Shown: in pieces, positions 34,433 through 42,785 of the stretch
Position numbering within the stretch: the stretch's first letter is position 1
Layout of the letters: every line of letters begins with the position of its first letter
Assembly: GCA_029946065.1 (NCBI GenBank)
Contig: JAQSDU010000014.1
Location: 491,260-555,259, forward strand
Reading direction: 5' to 3'
Origin: Flavobacterium sp.
Lineage (GTDB): Bacteria; Bacteroidota; Bacteroidia; Flavobacteriales; Flavobacteriaceae
DNA length: 64,000 nt
Notes under the pieces: model-generated
Databases searched by the model: none
What the model was told of the DNA's origin: nothing
Seen by the model: only the letters and a program-made list of their open reading frames with translations
Position numbers and translations under genes: made by a program

Positions 34433-35065
34433 TTAAATATTGATAAATAAATTTTCGTTTGATTTTCTTACTTTTTTATAGTTTTGTGTAGCGTCTTCTT
34501 CGTGACGGTAGCCCAAGGCAGCAATTACAGATGCATTTAGACCTTTTTCTGTTAGGCCAAGTATTTCATTAAATGCAGTAGGATTGAAACCTTCCATTGG
34601 CGTTGCATCGATTTTTAGTTCAGCAGCAGCGCTTAGCAAATTGCCTAATGCAATGTAGGTTTGTTTGGCAGTCCAGTTGTTTCTGGTTACTTCTGGCAAT
34701 GGTGTGATGCTTGATTTCATATAGTCACCATAAGCCTGAATACTTTCTGCAGGAATCTGTCTTGTATTGACAATATTTTCGAGAAATGCATCAATTTGAT
34801 CAGCTCCAAAATTGATTTCGTTGGCAAAAACCACCAAATGAGAAGCGTCAACTATTTGAGATTGTCCATATGCCGCAGGTTGTAATTGTGCACGTACTTC
34901 CGGATTTTCGATGATTAGCACTTTGTAAGGTTGCAAACCATAAGAAGAAGCGCTGAGTCTAATGGCCTCTTTTATAGCATTGAAATCGGCTGCTGAGATT
35001 TTTTTTGAGGCGTCGTACTTTTTCGTAGCGTATCTCCAATTTTGATTTTCTAAAAATGTACTCAT
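34433..35065 (-). CDS. Nitroreductase-family NAD(P)H-dependent oxidoreductase
   Basis: This 210-residue flavin-dependent enzyme has family signatures WRYATKKYDASKKIS, IKEAIRLSASSYGLQPYKVL, TAKQTYIALGNLLSAAAEL and IDATPMEGF. It is NfsB-like and would be a cytoplasmic FMN protein reducing quinones or nitro compounds with NAD(P)H. It is 6 bp from the MarR gene upstream, so almost certainly cotranscribed and controlled by it. Confidence 0.9.
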   Translation of the reverse strand: MSTFLENQNWRYATKKYDASKKISAADFNAIKEAIRLSASSYGLQPYKVLIIENPEVRAQLQPAAYGQSQIVDASHLVVFANEINFGADQIDAFLENIVNTRQIPAESIQAYGDYMKSSITPLPEVTRNNWTAKQTYIALGNLLSAAAELKIDATPMEGFNPTAFNEILGLTEKGLNASVIAALGYRHEEDATQNYKKVRKSNENLFINI

Positions 35066-35071
35066 TTGGTT

Positions 35072-35533
35072 TTAGTTATTTAAGTTTCTAAATTTTTCTA
35101 GTAATAGGTTCAATTGTTCGAGTTCTTGAGGGTTTAGATTTTGTGCGAATGACTTTTCGTATTCATCTACTTTTGGGTCGAGTGCTATGAGCAATTGAAG
35201 TCCTTTTTTGGTGATTTCAACTTCCATTTTGCGCCTGTTTTCCGGACAAATATCACGTGTTACCAACTCTTTGATCAATAATTTATCAACCAATCTTGTC
35301 GTATTACTGGTTTTAGCTAGCATTCTTTCCTGGATAAGGAACATATTGGCAGGACAACCTTTTTGACCTCTTAAAATGCGTAAAACATTAAATTGCTCAA
35401 CAGAAATATCAAAAGGCTTGAGAATTTCGTTGAATTTATCAGCCAAAATGTTTTGCGTATACATAATATTAAGCACCGTTCTCTTTTCGATGCTTATCGG
35501 TGAAGTGGATTTTATGATATCTTCAATCTTCAT
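35072..35533 (-). CDS. MarR-family transcriptional regulator
   Basis: The protein has 153 residues from the ATG at 35533. The in-frame ATG at 35593 would run through three operator-like palindromes and was rejected. The HTH region reads EQFNVLRILRGQKGCPANMF, and the wing contains LVTRDICPENRRKMEVEITKKG, typical of MarR repressors that respond to oxidants or phenolic compounds. Its own start region carries three TTTGTAnnTACAAA palindromes, consistent with autoregulation and with control of the divergent TlpA-like gene. Confidence 0.9.
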   Translation of the reverse strand: MKIEDIIKSTSPISIEKRTVLNIMYTQNILADKFNEILKPFDISVEQFNVLRILRGQKGCPANMFLIQERMLAKTSNTTRLVDKLLIKELVTRDICPENRRKMEVEITKKGLQLLIALDPKVDEYEKSFAQNLNPQELEQLNLLLEKFRNLNN

Positions 35534-35534
35534 A

Positions 35535-35605
35535 TTTGTAATTACAAAATTTGTAGGTACAAATGTATGATTAATATTCATTTGTATATACAAATGAATA
35601 TTAAT
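35535..35605. promoter_or_regulatory. Triple TTTGTAnnTACAAA operator, including a 36-bp perfect palindrome
   Basis: Three copies of TTTGTAnnTACAAA occur at 35535-35548 (centre AT), 35550-35563 (centre GG) and 35581-35594 (centre TA). Their centres are 15 and 31 bp apart. The third copy is the core of an uninterrupted 36-bp perfect palindrome at 35570-35605. The cluster fills the region between the MarR gene and the divergent TlpA-like gene, and the first copy sits 2 bp from the marR ATG. The spacing suggests cooperative dimers along one DNA face. Confidence 0.75.
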
Positions 35606-35670
35606 TTTTTGTTAAATAAAGAAACACGGTTTTTATTATGTTTATTTTTAAGGTCTTAAATCCTGAAAAA

Positions 35671-36201
35671 ATGATACGTGTCATCATCGCTTTCACCCTA
35701 TTTCTGATTTTTTCATTTTTTAGTGTATTGACTGCGCAAACTTCGCGTCCAAAACCCATACAGATTTATCAAAAAGACGGCGTTTTAGTAAACGCTTATG
35801 ATTTTAAAAATTTCGAGCCATTGCTGAAAATTGAAAATGACACTACTTATGTAATTAATTTCTGGGCGACTTGGTGTCAGCCTTGTGTAGCGGAACTTCC
35901 TAATTTCGAACGCGTGAATACGGCTTACAAAGAAAAAAAACTCAAAGTGATTTTAGTAAGCCTCGACATGAAAAAACAAGTTGAAACTGCGTTACTGCCA
36001 TTCATAAAACGAAAAAAAATAGCATCTGAAGTTATTTTTATGAGTGATCCAGATGCAAATTCATGGATCTCCAAAGTTGATGTGAATTGGTCTGGTGCCA
36101 TTCCCGCAACGGTAATTTACAATAGCCAGAAAAGGCAATTCTATGAACGCTCTTTTACTTTTGACGAACTGAACAACGAGATAAAACAATTTATAAATTA
36201 A
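35671..36201 (+). CDS. TlpA-like thioredoxin-fold disulfide reductase
   Basis: The protein has 176 residues from the ATG at 35671 with a signal peptide (MIRVIIAFTLFLIFSFFSVL); an ATG 11 codons earlier (35638) is possible. The active site is WCQPC in VINFWATWCQPCVAELPNF, followed by KLKVILVSLDMKKQ and a cis-Pro region (GAIPATVIYN). It would act in the periplasm on disulfides or in metal or haem protein maturation. It is 2 bp from the next thioredoxin-like gene and divergent from marR. Confidence 0.87.
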   Translation: MIRVIIAFTLFLIFSFFSVLTAQTSRPKPIQIYQKDGVLVNAYDFKNFEPLLKIENDTTYVINFWATWCQPCVAELPNFERVNTAYKEKKLKVILVSLDMKKQVETALLPFIKRKKIASEVIFMSDPDANSWISKVDVNWSGAIPATVIYNSQKRQFYERSFTFDELNNEIKQFIN

Positions 36202-36203
36202 AA

Positions 36204-36818
36204 ATGATGATTATGAAAGGATTAAAAATTTCCGCAATTGCGCTTTTAGTAGCCTTTACAATGGCTTTTAGCAGCAATATCGAAGGCTACAAAGTGGGCG
36301 ATATTGCCACTGATTTCAGTTTAAAGAATGTTGATAACACAATGGTTTCTTTAAAAGATTATAAAGATGCCAAAGGTTTTATCGTGATTTTCACTTGCAA
36401 TCATTGTCCGTTTGCTAAAGCATACGAAGACAGAATTATTGCTTTAGACAAAAAATATGCAAAAGCCGGTTATCCCGTGATTGCTATCAATCCGAACAAT
36501 CCGGAAAAGCAAAAAGATGACAGTTTCGAGTTGATGCAAGTGCGTGCCAAAGAAAAAGGATTCACTTTCCCGTATTTATTTGACGAAGGACAAAAGATTT
36601 TCCCACAATACGGCGCAACCAAAACCCCTCACGTTTATTTGTTACAGAAAACAGAAAAAGGTAATATTGTAAAATATATTGGAGCCATTGATGATAATTA
36701 TGAAGACGAAAGCGCTGTTAAGGAAAAATATCTCGAAAATGCTGTCGATGCACTTTTGAACAATAAAGAAATTAAGGTTAAAGAAACAAAAGCAATTGGT
36801 TGCTCGATTAAAGCGTAG
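36204..36818 (+). CDS. Secreted peroxiredoxin/thioredoxin-like protein
   Basis: The protein has 204 residues with an N-terminal signal (ISAIALLVAFTMAFSS). The redoxin fold has VGDIATDFSLKNVDNTMVSL and the active-site motif TCNHCPFAKAYEDR, that is CxxC with His-Cys. This type is found in Bacteroidota as the redoxin-domain thioredoxin-like family. Three ATG codons lie close together (36204, 36207, 36213); the first is given. It begins 2 bp after the TlpA-like gene and likely shares its transcript. Confidence 0.87.
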   Translation: MMIMKGLKISAIALLVAFTMAFSSNIEGYKVGDIATDFSLKNVDNTMVSLKDYKDAKGFIVIFTCNHCPFAKAYEDRIIALDKKYAKAGYPVIAINPNNPEKQKDDSFELMQVRAKEKGFTFPYLFDEGQKIFPQYGATKTPHVYLLQKTEKGNIVKYIGAIDDNYEDESAVKEKYLENAVDALLNNKEIKVKETKAIGCSIKA

Positions 36819-36826
36819 TTATTTTT

Positions 36827-36834
36827 TAATTTTG
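36827..36834 (+). promoter_or_regulatory. Promoter -7 box of the rhodanese gene
   Basis: TAATTTTG matches the Bacteroidota -7 consensus TAnnTTTG, 24 bp before the ATG at 36859. A TTG at 36800-36802 is 24 bp upstream of the box, slightly beyond the usual spacing for the -33 element. Confidence 0.4.
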
Positions 36835-36858
36835 CACTTCAAAAACAAATTTTAAACG

Positions 36859-37170
36859 ATGAATTTATCACAAGAAGAATGGGTTACGCGACTCGAATTA
36901 GACAATAACGCCGTTATTCTCGACGTTAGAACGGAAGACGAATGGCAGGAAGGCATCATTGAAAGTGCCATTAACATTGATATTTATAAAGGGCAAGGCT
37001 TTATTTATGAAGTAGAGGCGCTTGATAAAAATAAGAATTATTATGTGTATTGTAAAGCAGGTGGTAGAAGCCAGCAGGCTTGTACAATTATGAACCAACT
37101 CGGGTTTGAAAACACTTATAATCTTGTTGGCGGAATGATGAATTGGCAAGGTAAAGTCGCTATACCATAA
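36859..37170 (+). CDS. Single-domain rhodanese
   Basis: This 103-residue protein is one rhodanese domain: NAVILDVRTEDEWQEGIIES at the N-terminus and the catalytic loop YCKAGGRSQQAC with the active cysteine. The end, NLVGGMMNWQGKV, is also typical. It is a cytoplasmic sulfurtransferase. It lies between thioredoxin genes and a DUF2892 membrane protein; rhodanese plus DUF2892 is a recurrent pairing in sulfur handling (as in YgaP, where both occur in one protein). Confidence 0.9.
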   Translation: MNLSQEEWVTRLELDNNAVILDVRTEDEWQEGIIESAINIDIYKGQGFIYEVEALDKNKNYYVYCKAGGRSQQACTIMNQLGFENTYNLVGGMMNWQGKVAIP

Positions 37171-37218
37171 GCACTTATCTTTTTTTTTGTTTTTTTTAAC
37201 ATATTGGTTTTTTTTTAT

Positions 37219-37252
37219 TACTTTTGACTTATGTAGAATTTATACTACATAA
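37219..37252 (+). promoter_or_regulatory. Promoter box and leader hairpin of the DUF2892 gene
   Basis: TACTTTTG at 37219-37226 fits TAnnTTTG. It is followed by the inverted repeat TTATGTAG (37229-37236) / CTACATAA (37245-37252), which would lie at the start of the transcript or at an operator. The ATG is at 37288. Confidence 0.4.
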
Positions 37253-37287
37253 AAAAACCAAGACCCCCAACAAGAAAAACAAACATT

Positions 37288-37512
37288 ATGAAAAAAAATT
37301 TTAATAAATCCGGACGATTTATTAGGATTATACTTGGATTAATTCTCCTCGTACTCGCCTTTACAGATTTTTTTAAAGATGATTTAATCGAAAATATTGC
37401 TGTCGGCACAGGTATAATCTTATTATTGACTGCCTTAATTTATTTTTGTCCTTTATATTATTTTTTAGGGATTGATACATATAAAGCCGGAAAAAAACCT
37501 AAAATGTATTAG
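37288..37512 (+). CDS. DUF2892 small membrane protein
   Basis: This 74-residue protein has two transmembrane helices (FIRIILGLILLVLAF and AVGTGIILLLTALIYF) and the family end CPLYYFLGIDTYK. It is similar to the membrane part of the rhodanese YgaP. It follows the rhodanese gene by 117 bp and has its own promoter-like box. Function unknown, probably linked to sulfur metabolism. Confidence 0.85.
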   Translation: MKKNFNKSGRFIRIILGLILLVLAFTDFFKDDLIENIAVGTGIILLLTALIYFCPLYYFLGIDTYKAGKKPKMY

Positions 37513-37513
37513 G

Positions 37514-37542
37514 AAGAGCTGTGGTATCATAGCTCTTTTTTT
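37514..37542 (+). terminator. Terminator after the DUF2892 gene
   Basis: AAGAGCT (37514-37520) and AGCTCTT (37531-37537) form a stem with a 10-base loop and a T-run up to 37542. The hairpin begins two bases after the stop codon. Confidence 0.8.
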
Positions 37543-37682
37543 GTCTTAATTTATTTATTCCAAGTAAACTGCATTGTAATTGATATTGGTTTAGAATACT
37601 TACAGCGAAATAAAACGTGCGTACTTAACGCATTTTTGGTGCTACTATAATATTTTATTACTTTAGCTGATATTATAGAAAT

Positions 37683-38264
37683 ATGCTTCACAAGCCTGAA
37701 TCAGAATTTATACTTCGGCAACTGACCAATAATCTCGCTGCTCATTTGCGATATCATACTGTAAACCATACACTTGATGTTTATAATACCGCAACAATGA
37801 TTGCTGCCAATGAAAAAATTAGCGCAAAAGACACAAAACTATTGCTCATTGCTGCGCTATATCATGATGCTGGTTATTTGTACCAAAGCAAAGGTCATGA
37901 AGCCATATCTTGTAAAATCGCTGCTGAATCTTTACCACAATTTGGGTATAAAAATGCCGAAATTAATCAGATTTGCAACATTATTACTGCAACAAAAATT
38001 CCACAGCAACCACATTCTCAATTAGAAATGATTATTTGCGATGCCGATCTTGATTACCTCGGGCGCAATGATTTCTTTGAAATCGGGCACCAACTTTATT
38101 TAGAGATGCTCGCATCAGGAACAGTTACAAATGAAAAAGAATGGAACCTTTTGCAAGTAGTTTTTTTACAGCAACACCGTTATTTTACACAAACATCCCA
38201 GCAATTGCGGAATGATAAAAAGCAGGAAAACCTAACAATATTACTTTCTAAAACCGCTGTATGA
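37683..38264 (+). CDS. HD-domain phosphohydrolase-like protein
   Basis: The protein has 193 residues with HD-superfamily metal motifs: YHTVNHTLDV near the N-terminus, the HD pair in LYHDAGYLYQ, and the distal Asp in MIICDADLDYLGR. It is likely a cytoplasmic metal-dependent phosphohydrolase, with the substrate (nucleotide or signalling molecule) unknown. Its stop overlaps the start of the YitT-type gene by 4 bp (ATGA), so the two are translationally coupled. Confidence 0.83.
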   Translation: MLHKPESEFILRQLTNNLAAHLRYHTVNHTLDVYNTATMIAANEKISAKDTKLLLIAALYHDAGYLYQSKGHEAISCKIAAESLPQFGYKNAEINQICNIITATKIPQQPHSQLEMIICDADLDYLGRNDFFEIGHQLYLEMLASGTVTNEKEWNLLQVVFLQQHRYFTQTSQQLRNDKKQENLTILLSKTAV

Positions 38265-39139
38265 TGAAGCAACTTTTCGCAAGGCAAACTTTTGTTGATA
38301 TTGTATATGCAGTGGCAGGGATTCTTTTCTGCGGTTTTGCTTTAAAAGGATTTTTGGTTCCTAATCATTTTTTTGATGGAGGCGTCACCGGAATTTCATT
38401 GCTATTACACGAATTGTACCACTGGAACATTGGTTATGTAATTGTGCTAGCCAATTTACCGTTGATCATCTTGGCTGGCTTTCAGGTCAACAAAAGCTTT
38501 GCATTTAAAACATTCTTGGCGATTATAGGGTTGGCTTTGTGCCTGCATTTTATTCCATATCCACAAATAACTTCAGACAAATTATTGGTATCTATTTTCG
38601 GCGGTGCATTTATGGGTGTAGGTGTAGGTCTTGCGATGAGAGGTGGTTTTGCACTTGATGGCGTTGAAGTATTGGCGCTCTATACGGGAAAGCGTATCAG
38701 TTTTACAATAAGCGAAATAATCCTCGGAATCAATATCGTTATTTTCCTTATCGCAGCCATTAAGCTTGGACTGCCAACCGCTTTATATTCCATACTGACT
38801 TATTACAGTGCTTCTAGAACCATCAGTTTTGTAGTTGAGGGCATAGAAGAATTTACCGGTGTTACGATCATTTCGGGACAAAGCGAAAGCATAAAAGAAG
38901 AATTGGTAATGAAACTCGGAAGAGGCATCACCGTTTATAAAGGAGAAAGAGGTTTCCTAAAAGACAGTTATAACATCAGTCAATCTTGTGATATTGTTTT
39001 TACAGTCGTTACAAGATTGGAACTCAGACGTCTTAAAAACATCGTGCACGACATTGACCCGAAAGCTTTCGTTTTTACAAATGTAATCAAAGACACTTCG
39101 GGCGGAGGCGGTATTCTTAGCCGAAAAACGCGCCATTAA
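38261..39139 (+). CDS. YitT-family membrane protein (DUF161/DUF2179)
   Basis: The protein has 292 residues. Five helices occupy about residues 10-175 (IVYAVAGILFCGFALKGFLV, the FDGGVTGISLLLHEL loop, MRGGFALDGVEVLALYTGKR), and a cytoplasmic DUF2179 domain follows (GRGITVYKGERGFLKDS, then DPKAFVFTNVIKDTSGGG). This is the standard YitT layout. Transport is suspected but the substrate is unknown. Coupling to the HD-domain gene upstream hints at a shared role. Confidence 0.9.
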   Translation: MMKQLFARQTFVDIVYAVAGILFCGFALKGFLVPNHFFDGGVTGISLLLHELYHWNIGYVIVLANLPLIILAGFQVNKSFAFKTFLAIIGLALCLHFIPYPQITSDKLLVSIFGGAFMGVGVGLAMRGGFALDGVEVLALYTGKRISFTISEIILGINIVIFLIAAIKLGLPTALYSILTYYSASRTISFVVEGIEEFTGVTIISGQSESIKEELVMKLGRGITVYKGERGFLKDSYNISQSCDIVFTVVTRLELRRLKNIVHDIDPKAFVFTNVIKDTSGGGGILSRKTRH

Positions 39140-39141
39140 AA

Positions 39142-40185
39142 TTAGTCGTTGACCTCATAAGTGACCACTGGAGTTTTTTTATTCTTGAGTATAAATTCTC
39201 CCACGTAACTGCACACAAAAGATTCTTTAGCATTATCATATGTAGCTTCTGTAATGAGGATTTGTCCGGCTTTTGCTGCAGATTGCAACCTTTGTGCAGT
39301 GTTGACCGCGTCGCCGATAACCGTATAATCCAGTCGTCTTAACGAAGCAGAGCCGATATTGCCTGACACCATTTCGCCAGGATTAATGCCTATGGATACT
39401 TCTGGTGTAAATTTGATGTCGCCTACGACAATTTCTTCTGCATTTTCGAGTTGTTTTCGGATAGACAAAGCAGCATCAATAGCACGATCCAAGTGATATT
39501 CGCCACGAAAAACAGCCATTACGGCATCGCCAAGAAATTTATCTACGTGTCCGTTTTGCGCAATAATTTCGACAACAATCTTATCAAATAAACCATTGAG
39601 TAAGTTGACAACGGTATTGGCAGGAATTTTTTCGGTAATACCGGTAAAACCACAAACATCTATAAACATGACGGTTGCGTCGAGTATTTCATTTTTGAGC
39701 AGACTGGTTTCGAACTCTTTGTGCGACATAAAGTTGAGCACATTTTCATCCACATACATCTTCAGGATATTATTCTCTTTGATGGCTTTAAGCGTTTCCT
39801 GAATTTGGCGTACGTAAATCAATGTTTTTTCCATCGTAAGTTCCAAATCTTCAAAATCTATAGGTTTGCAAACAAAGTCGAATGCCCCGCGGTTCATGGC
39901 AGTTCGGATGTTTTGCATATCGCCATAGGCAGAAACGACAACCGCTTTTAGCATAGGATTGGCTTCGGGCAAATGCGTTAGCAACGTGAGTCCGTCCATG
40001 ACCGGCATGTTGATATCGCTGAGTAAAATATCAAGATCCGGATGTTCTTTAATGCGTTCAAGTGCTTCCTTGCCGTTTTGAGCAAATACAAATTCGTAAG
40101 TATTTTCACGAATTTGCCGGCGGAATTTTTGTTTTATCAGAATCTCAAGATCTGCTTCATCATCAACTATAAGTATCTTGGCCAT
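39142..40185 (-). CDS. Response regulator with class III adenylate cyclase output
   Basis: The protein has 347 residues. A receiver domain (residues 1-115) has phospho-acceptor Asp57 (LLSDINMPVMDG) and Lys107. A linker helix leads to a class III cyclase domain (about 165-347). Metal-binding Asp176 (FIDVCGF) and Asp220 (DKFLGDAVMAVF), adenine-selecting Lys216 and Asp286 with Thr288 (LDYTVIGD), and transition-state Asn295 and Arg299 are all present. An active adenylate cyclase is therefore likely. Its ATG overlaps the stop of the single-receiver gene by one base (TAATG). A cAMP receptor is not visible in the window. Confidence 0.9.
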   Translation of the reverse strand: MAKILIVDDEADLEILIKQKFRRQIRENTYEFVFAQNGKEALERIKEHPDLDILLSDINMPVMDGLTLLTHLPEANPMLKAVVVSAYGDMQNIRTAMNRGAFDFVCKPIDFEDLELTMEKTLIYVRQIQETLKAIKENNILKMYVDENVLNFMSHKEFETSLLKNEILDATVMFIDVCGFTGITEKIPANTVVNLLNGLFDKIVVEIIAQNGHVDKFLGDAVMAVFRGEYHLDRAIDAALSIRKQLENAEEIVVGDIKFTPEVSIGINPGEMVSGNIGSASLRRLDYTVIGDAVNTAQRLQSAAKAGQILITEATYDNAKESFVCSYVGEFILKNKKTPVVTYEVND

Positions 40186-40562
40186 TATTCGTTTATGTGT
40201 TTTAGTTTGTCTTTTAAAAGATTGAAATCTAATGGCTTTGTCAGAAAATCGTTAGCCCCTTTTTCTATTGCTTGTCGGTGGTTTTCTTCATCTGCATAAG
40301 CTGTAATCATCATTACTACCGGCGGCGGCGCTTCATAATCCCTGCGTATCCTGCCCAGTAATTCCAATCCGCTCATTCCGGGCATATTGATATCGCTTAA
40401 AATCAGTACTACTTCGCTGGCATGTTCACCCAAGTAGTTTAAAGCATCTTCTCCAGAAAGCGCAAAATTAAAATTGACTTCACCTTCCTTTATTTCTTTC
40501 CTGAAACGTTGCAGGAACAGTGGTTGCACGTCTGCCTCATCATCAACTACTAATATATTCAT
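40185..40562 (-). CDS. Single-domain response regulator
   Basis: This 125-residue protein is a receiver domain alone: acidic pocket VVDDEAD, phospho-acceptor Asp57 (ILSDINMPGMSG), a conserved Thr in MITAYAD and Lys109 in FLTKPLDF. It has no output domain and would act by phosphotransfer or protein contact. It is the first gene of a two-gene unit with the receiver-cyclase, whose receiver is closely similar. The partner kinase is not adjacent. Confidence 0.9.
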   Translation of the reverse strand: MNILVVDDEADVQPLFLQRFRKEIKEGEVNFNFALSGEDALNYLGEHASEVVLILSDINMPGMSGLELLGRIRRDYEAPPPVVMMITAYADEENHRQAIEKGANDFLTKPLDFNLLKDKLKHINE

Positions 40563-41018
40563 GTTTTTTGGTTTTAATGGCCTTTCTTATCATTATAAAT
40601 TTAGCGGGAAACTGATTGTAATTATTTATAAATAATCAGAATTAGTTGAAATTGACAAATTATATTGCGCATAAAAAGAAAGCTCTATTACAGTAATTAA
40701 CAACAAAATAACGGTAACTTTTTTTATCATAACAAGAATTCACTTTAAAATTGAACAATAAATGTATTAAAAAATAGCTATTTATGAGATTAATCAAATT
40801 GTTTTGTAAAATAGTATTGTTATTTTTAATGGAAAGTACTTTGCTGAAGTTCTGTTGAATCATTTGAACAATATTTCCTGCTTTTTTGGATCAAAAATGT
40901 GTTGATGAAGAAAGAGCTTGAAAAAACTGAAATTCGCTGCAAGAATTAATGCAAAAATGCGTCTAAACAACTATGCTACAAGAAAATTTCTTTAATAACA
41001 TTTTAAACACTTCAAGTC
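40563..41018. other. 456-bp AT-rich intergenic region between divergent genes
   Basis: No gene is supported here. One feature stands out: ATTATTTATAAATAAT at 40621-40636 is a perfect 16-bp palindrome, about 60 bp upstream of the response regulator start. It could be an operator but is of low complexity. A 67-codon minus-strand frame (40660-40863) lacks any protein-like pattern. Confidence 0.4.
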
Positions 41019-41702
41019 ATGACTAAAAAAATGCTTTTTAGTGTTCTTTTTTATTTTTTGTCCCTTCAGATGGCTGTGGCTCAAAAAGATACTTTGTCGA
41101 TACACCTAAACCCAATGTTTGCTGATGTACCTTTAGTATTAAACAAAACCTACATTACAAAAAATCAAGATACATTAGAAATCAGCACTTTTAAGTTTTA
41201 TATTACTGCAATTGAAATTCATTATGCTGATGGTTCTGTTTTTAAAGAAGAGCAAAGTTATCATTTGGTTGACATAGCAGATTTTAAATCAAAATCGATT
41301 GCATTACCAACCACAAATCAAGAAATTTCTAAAGTAGTGTTCAATATTGGTGTTGATAGCACAGCGAGTGTTTCTGGAGCATTGTCGGGAGATCTAGATG
41401 CTACAAAAGGGATGTATTGGGCATGGCAAAGTGGCTATATCAATATGAAAATAGAAGGAAAAAGCACAAGCTGTAAAACCCGAAAAAATCAGTTTCAGTT
41501 TCATATCGGAGGTTATTTACAACCCAATTATGCCATGAGAACTATTGTTTTGTTTCCTGTTAAAAACCAATTAAATTTTGCCGTTGATGCCTCAAAATTA
41601 TTTGAAAGTATCCATTTATCCGAAACCAATGCCATAATGATTCCGGGAAAAAAGGCCATGCAAATCGCCGATTTAAGTGTTAAAATGTTCAAAATCCAAT
41701 GA
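41019..41702 (+). CDS. mbnP: MbnP-family copper-binding protein
   Basis: The protein has 227 residues with a signal peptide (MTKKMLFSVLFYFLSLQMAVAQ). MbnP features are FADVPLVLNKTYITKNQDTL, ISTFKFYITAIEIHYADGS and GMYWAWQSGYINMKIEG, with Trp134 and Trp136. In characterised MbnP and the related MopE/CorA, a tryptophan is oxidised to kynurenine by the partner MbnH and helps bind copper. Here mbnH follows with a 4-bp overlap (ATGA). Which Trp would be modified cannot be decided from sequence alone. Confidence 0.87.
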   Translation: MTKKMLFSVLFYFLSLQMAVAQKDTLSIHLNPMFADVPLVLNKTYITKNQDTLEISTFKFYITAIEIHYADGSVFKEEQSYHLVDIADFKSKSIALPTTNQEISKVVFNIGVDSTASVSGALSGDLDATKGMYWAWQSGYINMKIEGKSTSCKTRKNQFQFHIGGYLQPNYAMRTIVLFPVKNQLNFAVDASKLFESIHLSETNAIMIPGKKAMQIADLSVKMFKIQ

Positions 41703-42727
41703 AGTTAAACAAACTAAATAGCAGTTTTATTGCGGTTATAATCCTAATTTCTGTAGCATTTACTGAAAGTAAGGTTACGCCAATGTATTTTGAAATTCCA
41801 AAAAAATGGCCAAAAACGGTGTATGATTTTAAAAATAATCAACTTACGGAAGAAGGTTTTGAGTTGGGAAGAAATTTGTTTTATGACCCATTATTTTCAC
41901 GCGACAGTACCATATCATGTGCCAGTTGTCATTTGCAAGCAACAGGATTTACGCATGTTGACCACGATTTAAGCCATGGTATTGAAGGAAAAATCGGCAC
42001 TCGAAATGCATTAACATTACAAAATTTAGCTTGGAGTAAAGATTTTATGTGGGATGGCGGCGTTAATCATCTTGATGTGCAAGCGTTGGCTCCAATAACG
42101 AGTGAAGTTGAAATGAATGAAACATTACAAAATGTCGTTGCAAAACTTCAAAAATCAACGCAATACAAAACATTGTTTTATGAAGCATTCGGAACTAAAA
42201 AAATAACGGGACAGTTAACTTTAAAAGCACTTACGCAATTTGTAGTGGCTTTAAAAACGACTAATTCCAAATACGATAAAGTGGTTAGGAATGAAGACCG
42301 ATTTTCTCCATCAGAGCAGAAAGGATACGATTTATTCAAAAAAAATTGTGCATCGTGCCATATTGAGCCATTGTTTAATAGTCCGAAATTTGAAAATAAT
42401 GGCCTGGAAGTTGACAACACTTTAAATGATTTCGGTAGAATGAAAATTACTCAAAATCCAAAAGATTCTTTGAAATTTAAAGTGCCAACTTTAAGAAACG
42501 TCGAATTTACTTTCCCTTACATGCACGACGGACGGCTTAAAACCTTGACAGAAGTCGTAAAACATTATAATTCAAACATTAAACCCAGCAATACACTATC
42601 GAAAGAACTTCGAAAACCAATGCATTTGTCCGATAACGACCGCGTAGATTTAATTGCTTTTTTAAAAACATTGACAGACAAATCGTTTCTGTTCGATCAA
42701 AAATTTGGTTATCCGAAAAAAAAATAA
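41699..42727 (+). CDS. mbnH: MbnH-type di-haem cytochrome c peroxidase family protein
   Basis: This 342-residue exported protein (signal near residues 8-22) has two c-type haem sites: Cys74-x-x-Cys77-His78 (ISCASCHLQ) and Cys217-x-x-Cys220-His221 (NCASCHIEP). It has the MauG/peroxidase motifs GTRNALTLQNLAW, KDFMWDGGVNHLDVQA and FKVPTLRNVEFTFPYMHDGR. MbnH is the MauG-like enzyme that oxidises tryptophan in MbnP through a bis-Fe(IV) state. The direct coupling with mbnP makes this more likely than a general cytochrome c peroxidase. Confidence 0.9.
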   Translation: MKLNKLNSSFIAVIILISVAFTESKVTPMYFEIPKKWPKTVYDFKNNQLTEEGFELGRNLFYDPLFSRDSTISCASCHLQATGFTHVDHDLSHGIEGKIGTRNALTLQNLAWSKDFMWDGGVNHLDVQALAPITSEVEMNETLQNVVAKLQKSTQYKTLFYEAFGTKKITGQLTLKALTQFVVALKTTNSKYDKVVRNEDRFSPSEQKGYDLFKKNCASCHIEPLFNSPKFENNGLEVDNTLNDFGRMKITQNPKDSLKFKVPTLRNVEFTFPYMHDGRLKTLTEVVKHYNSNIKPSNTLSKELRKPMHLSDNDRVDLIAFLKTLTDKSFLFDQKFGYPKKK

Positions 42728-42785
42728 AAAAGACCGCAAGAATGTCTATAAAGTATCGTCTAACTAAAAAACTAAAAACTGATTT

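Noticed and set aside
40660-40863. 67-codon minus-strand frame in the gap before mbnP
   Set aside because: Asn/Phe/Leu-rich low-complexity translation typical of AT-rich non-coding DNA.
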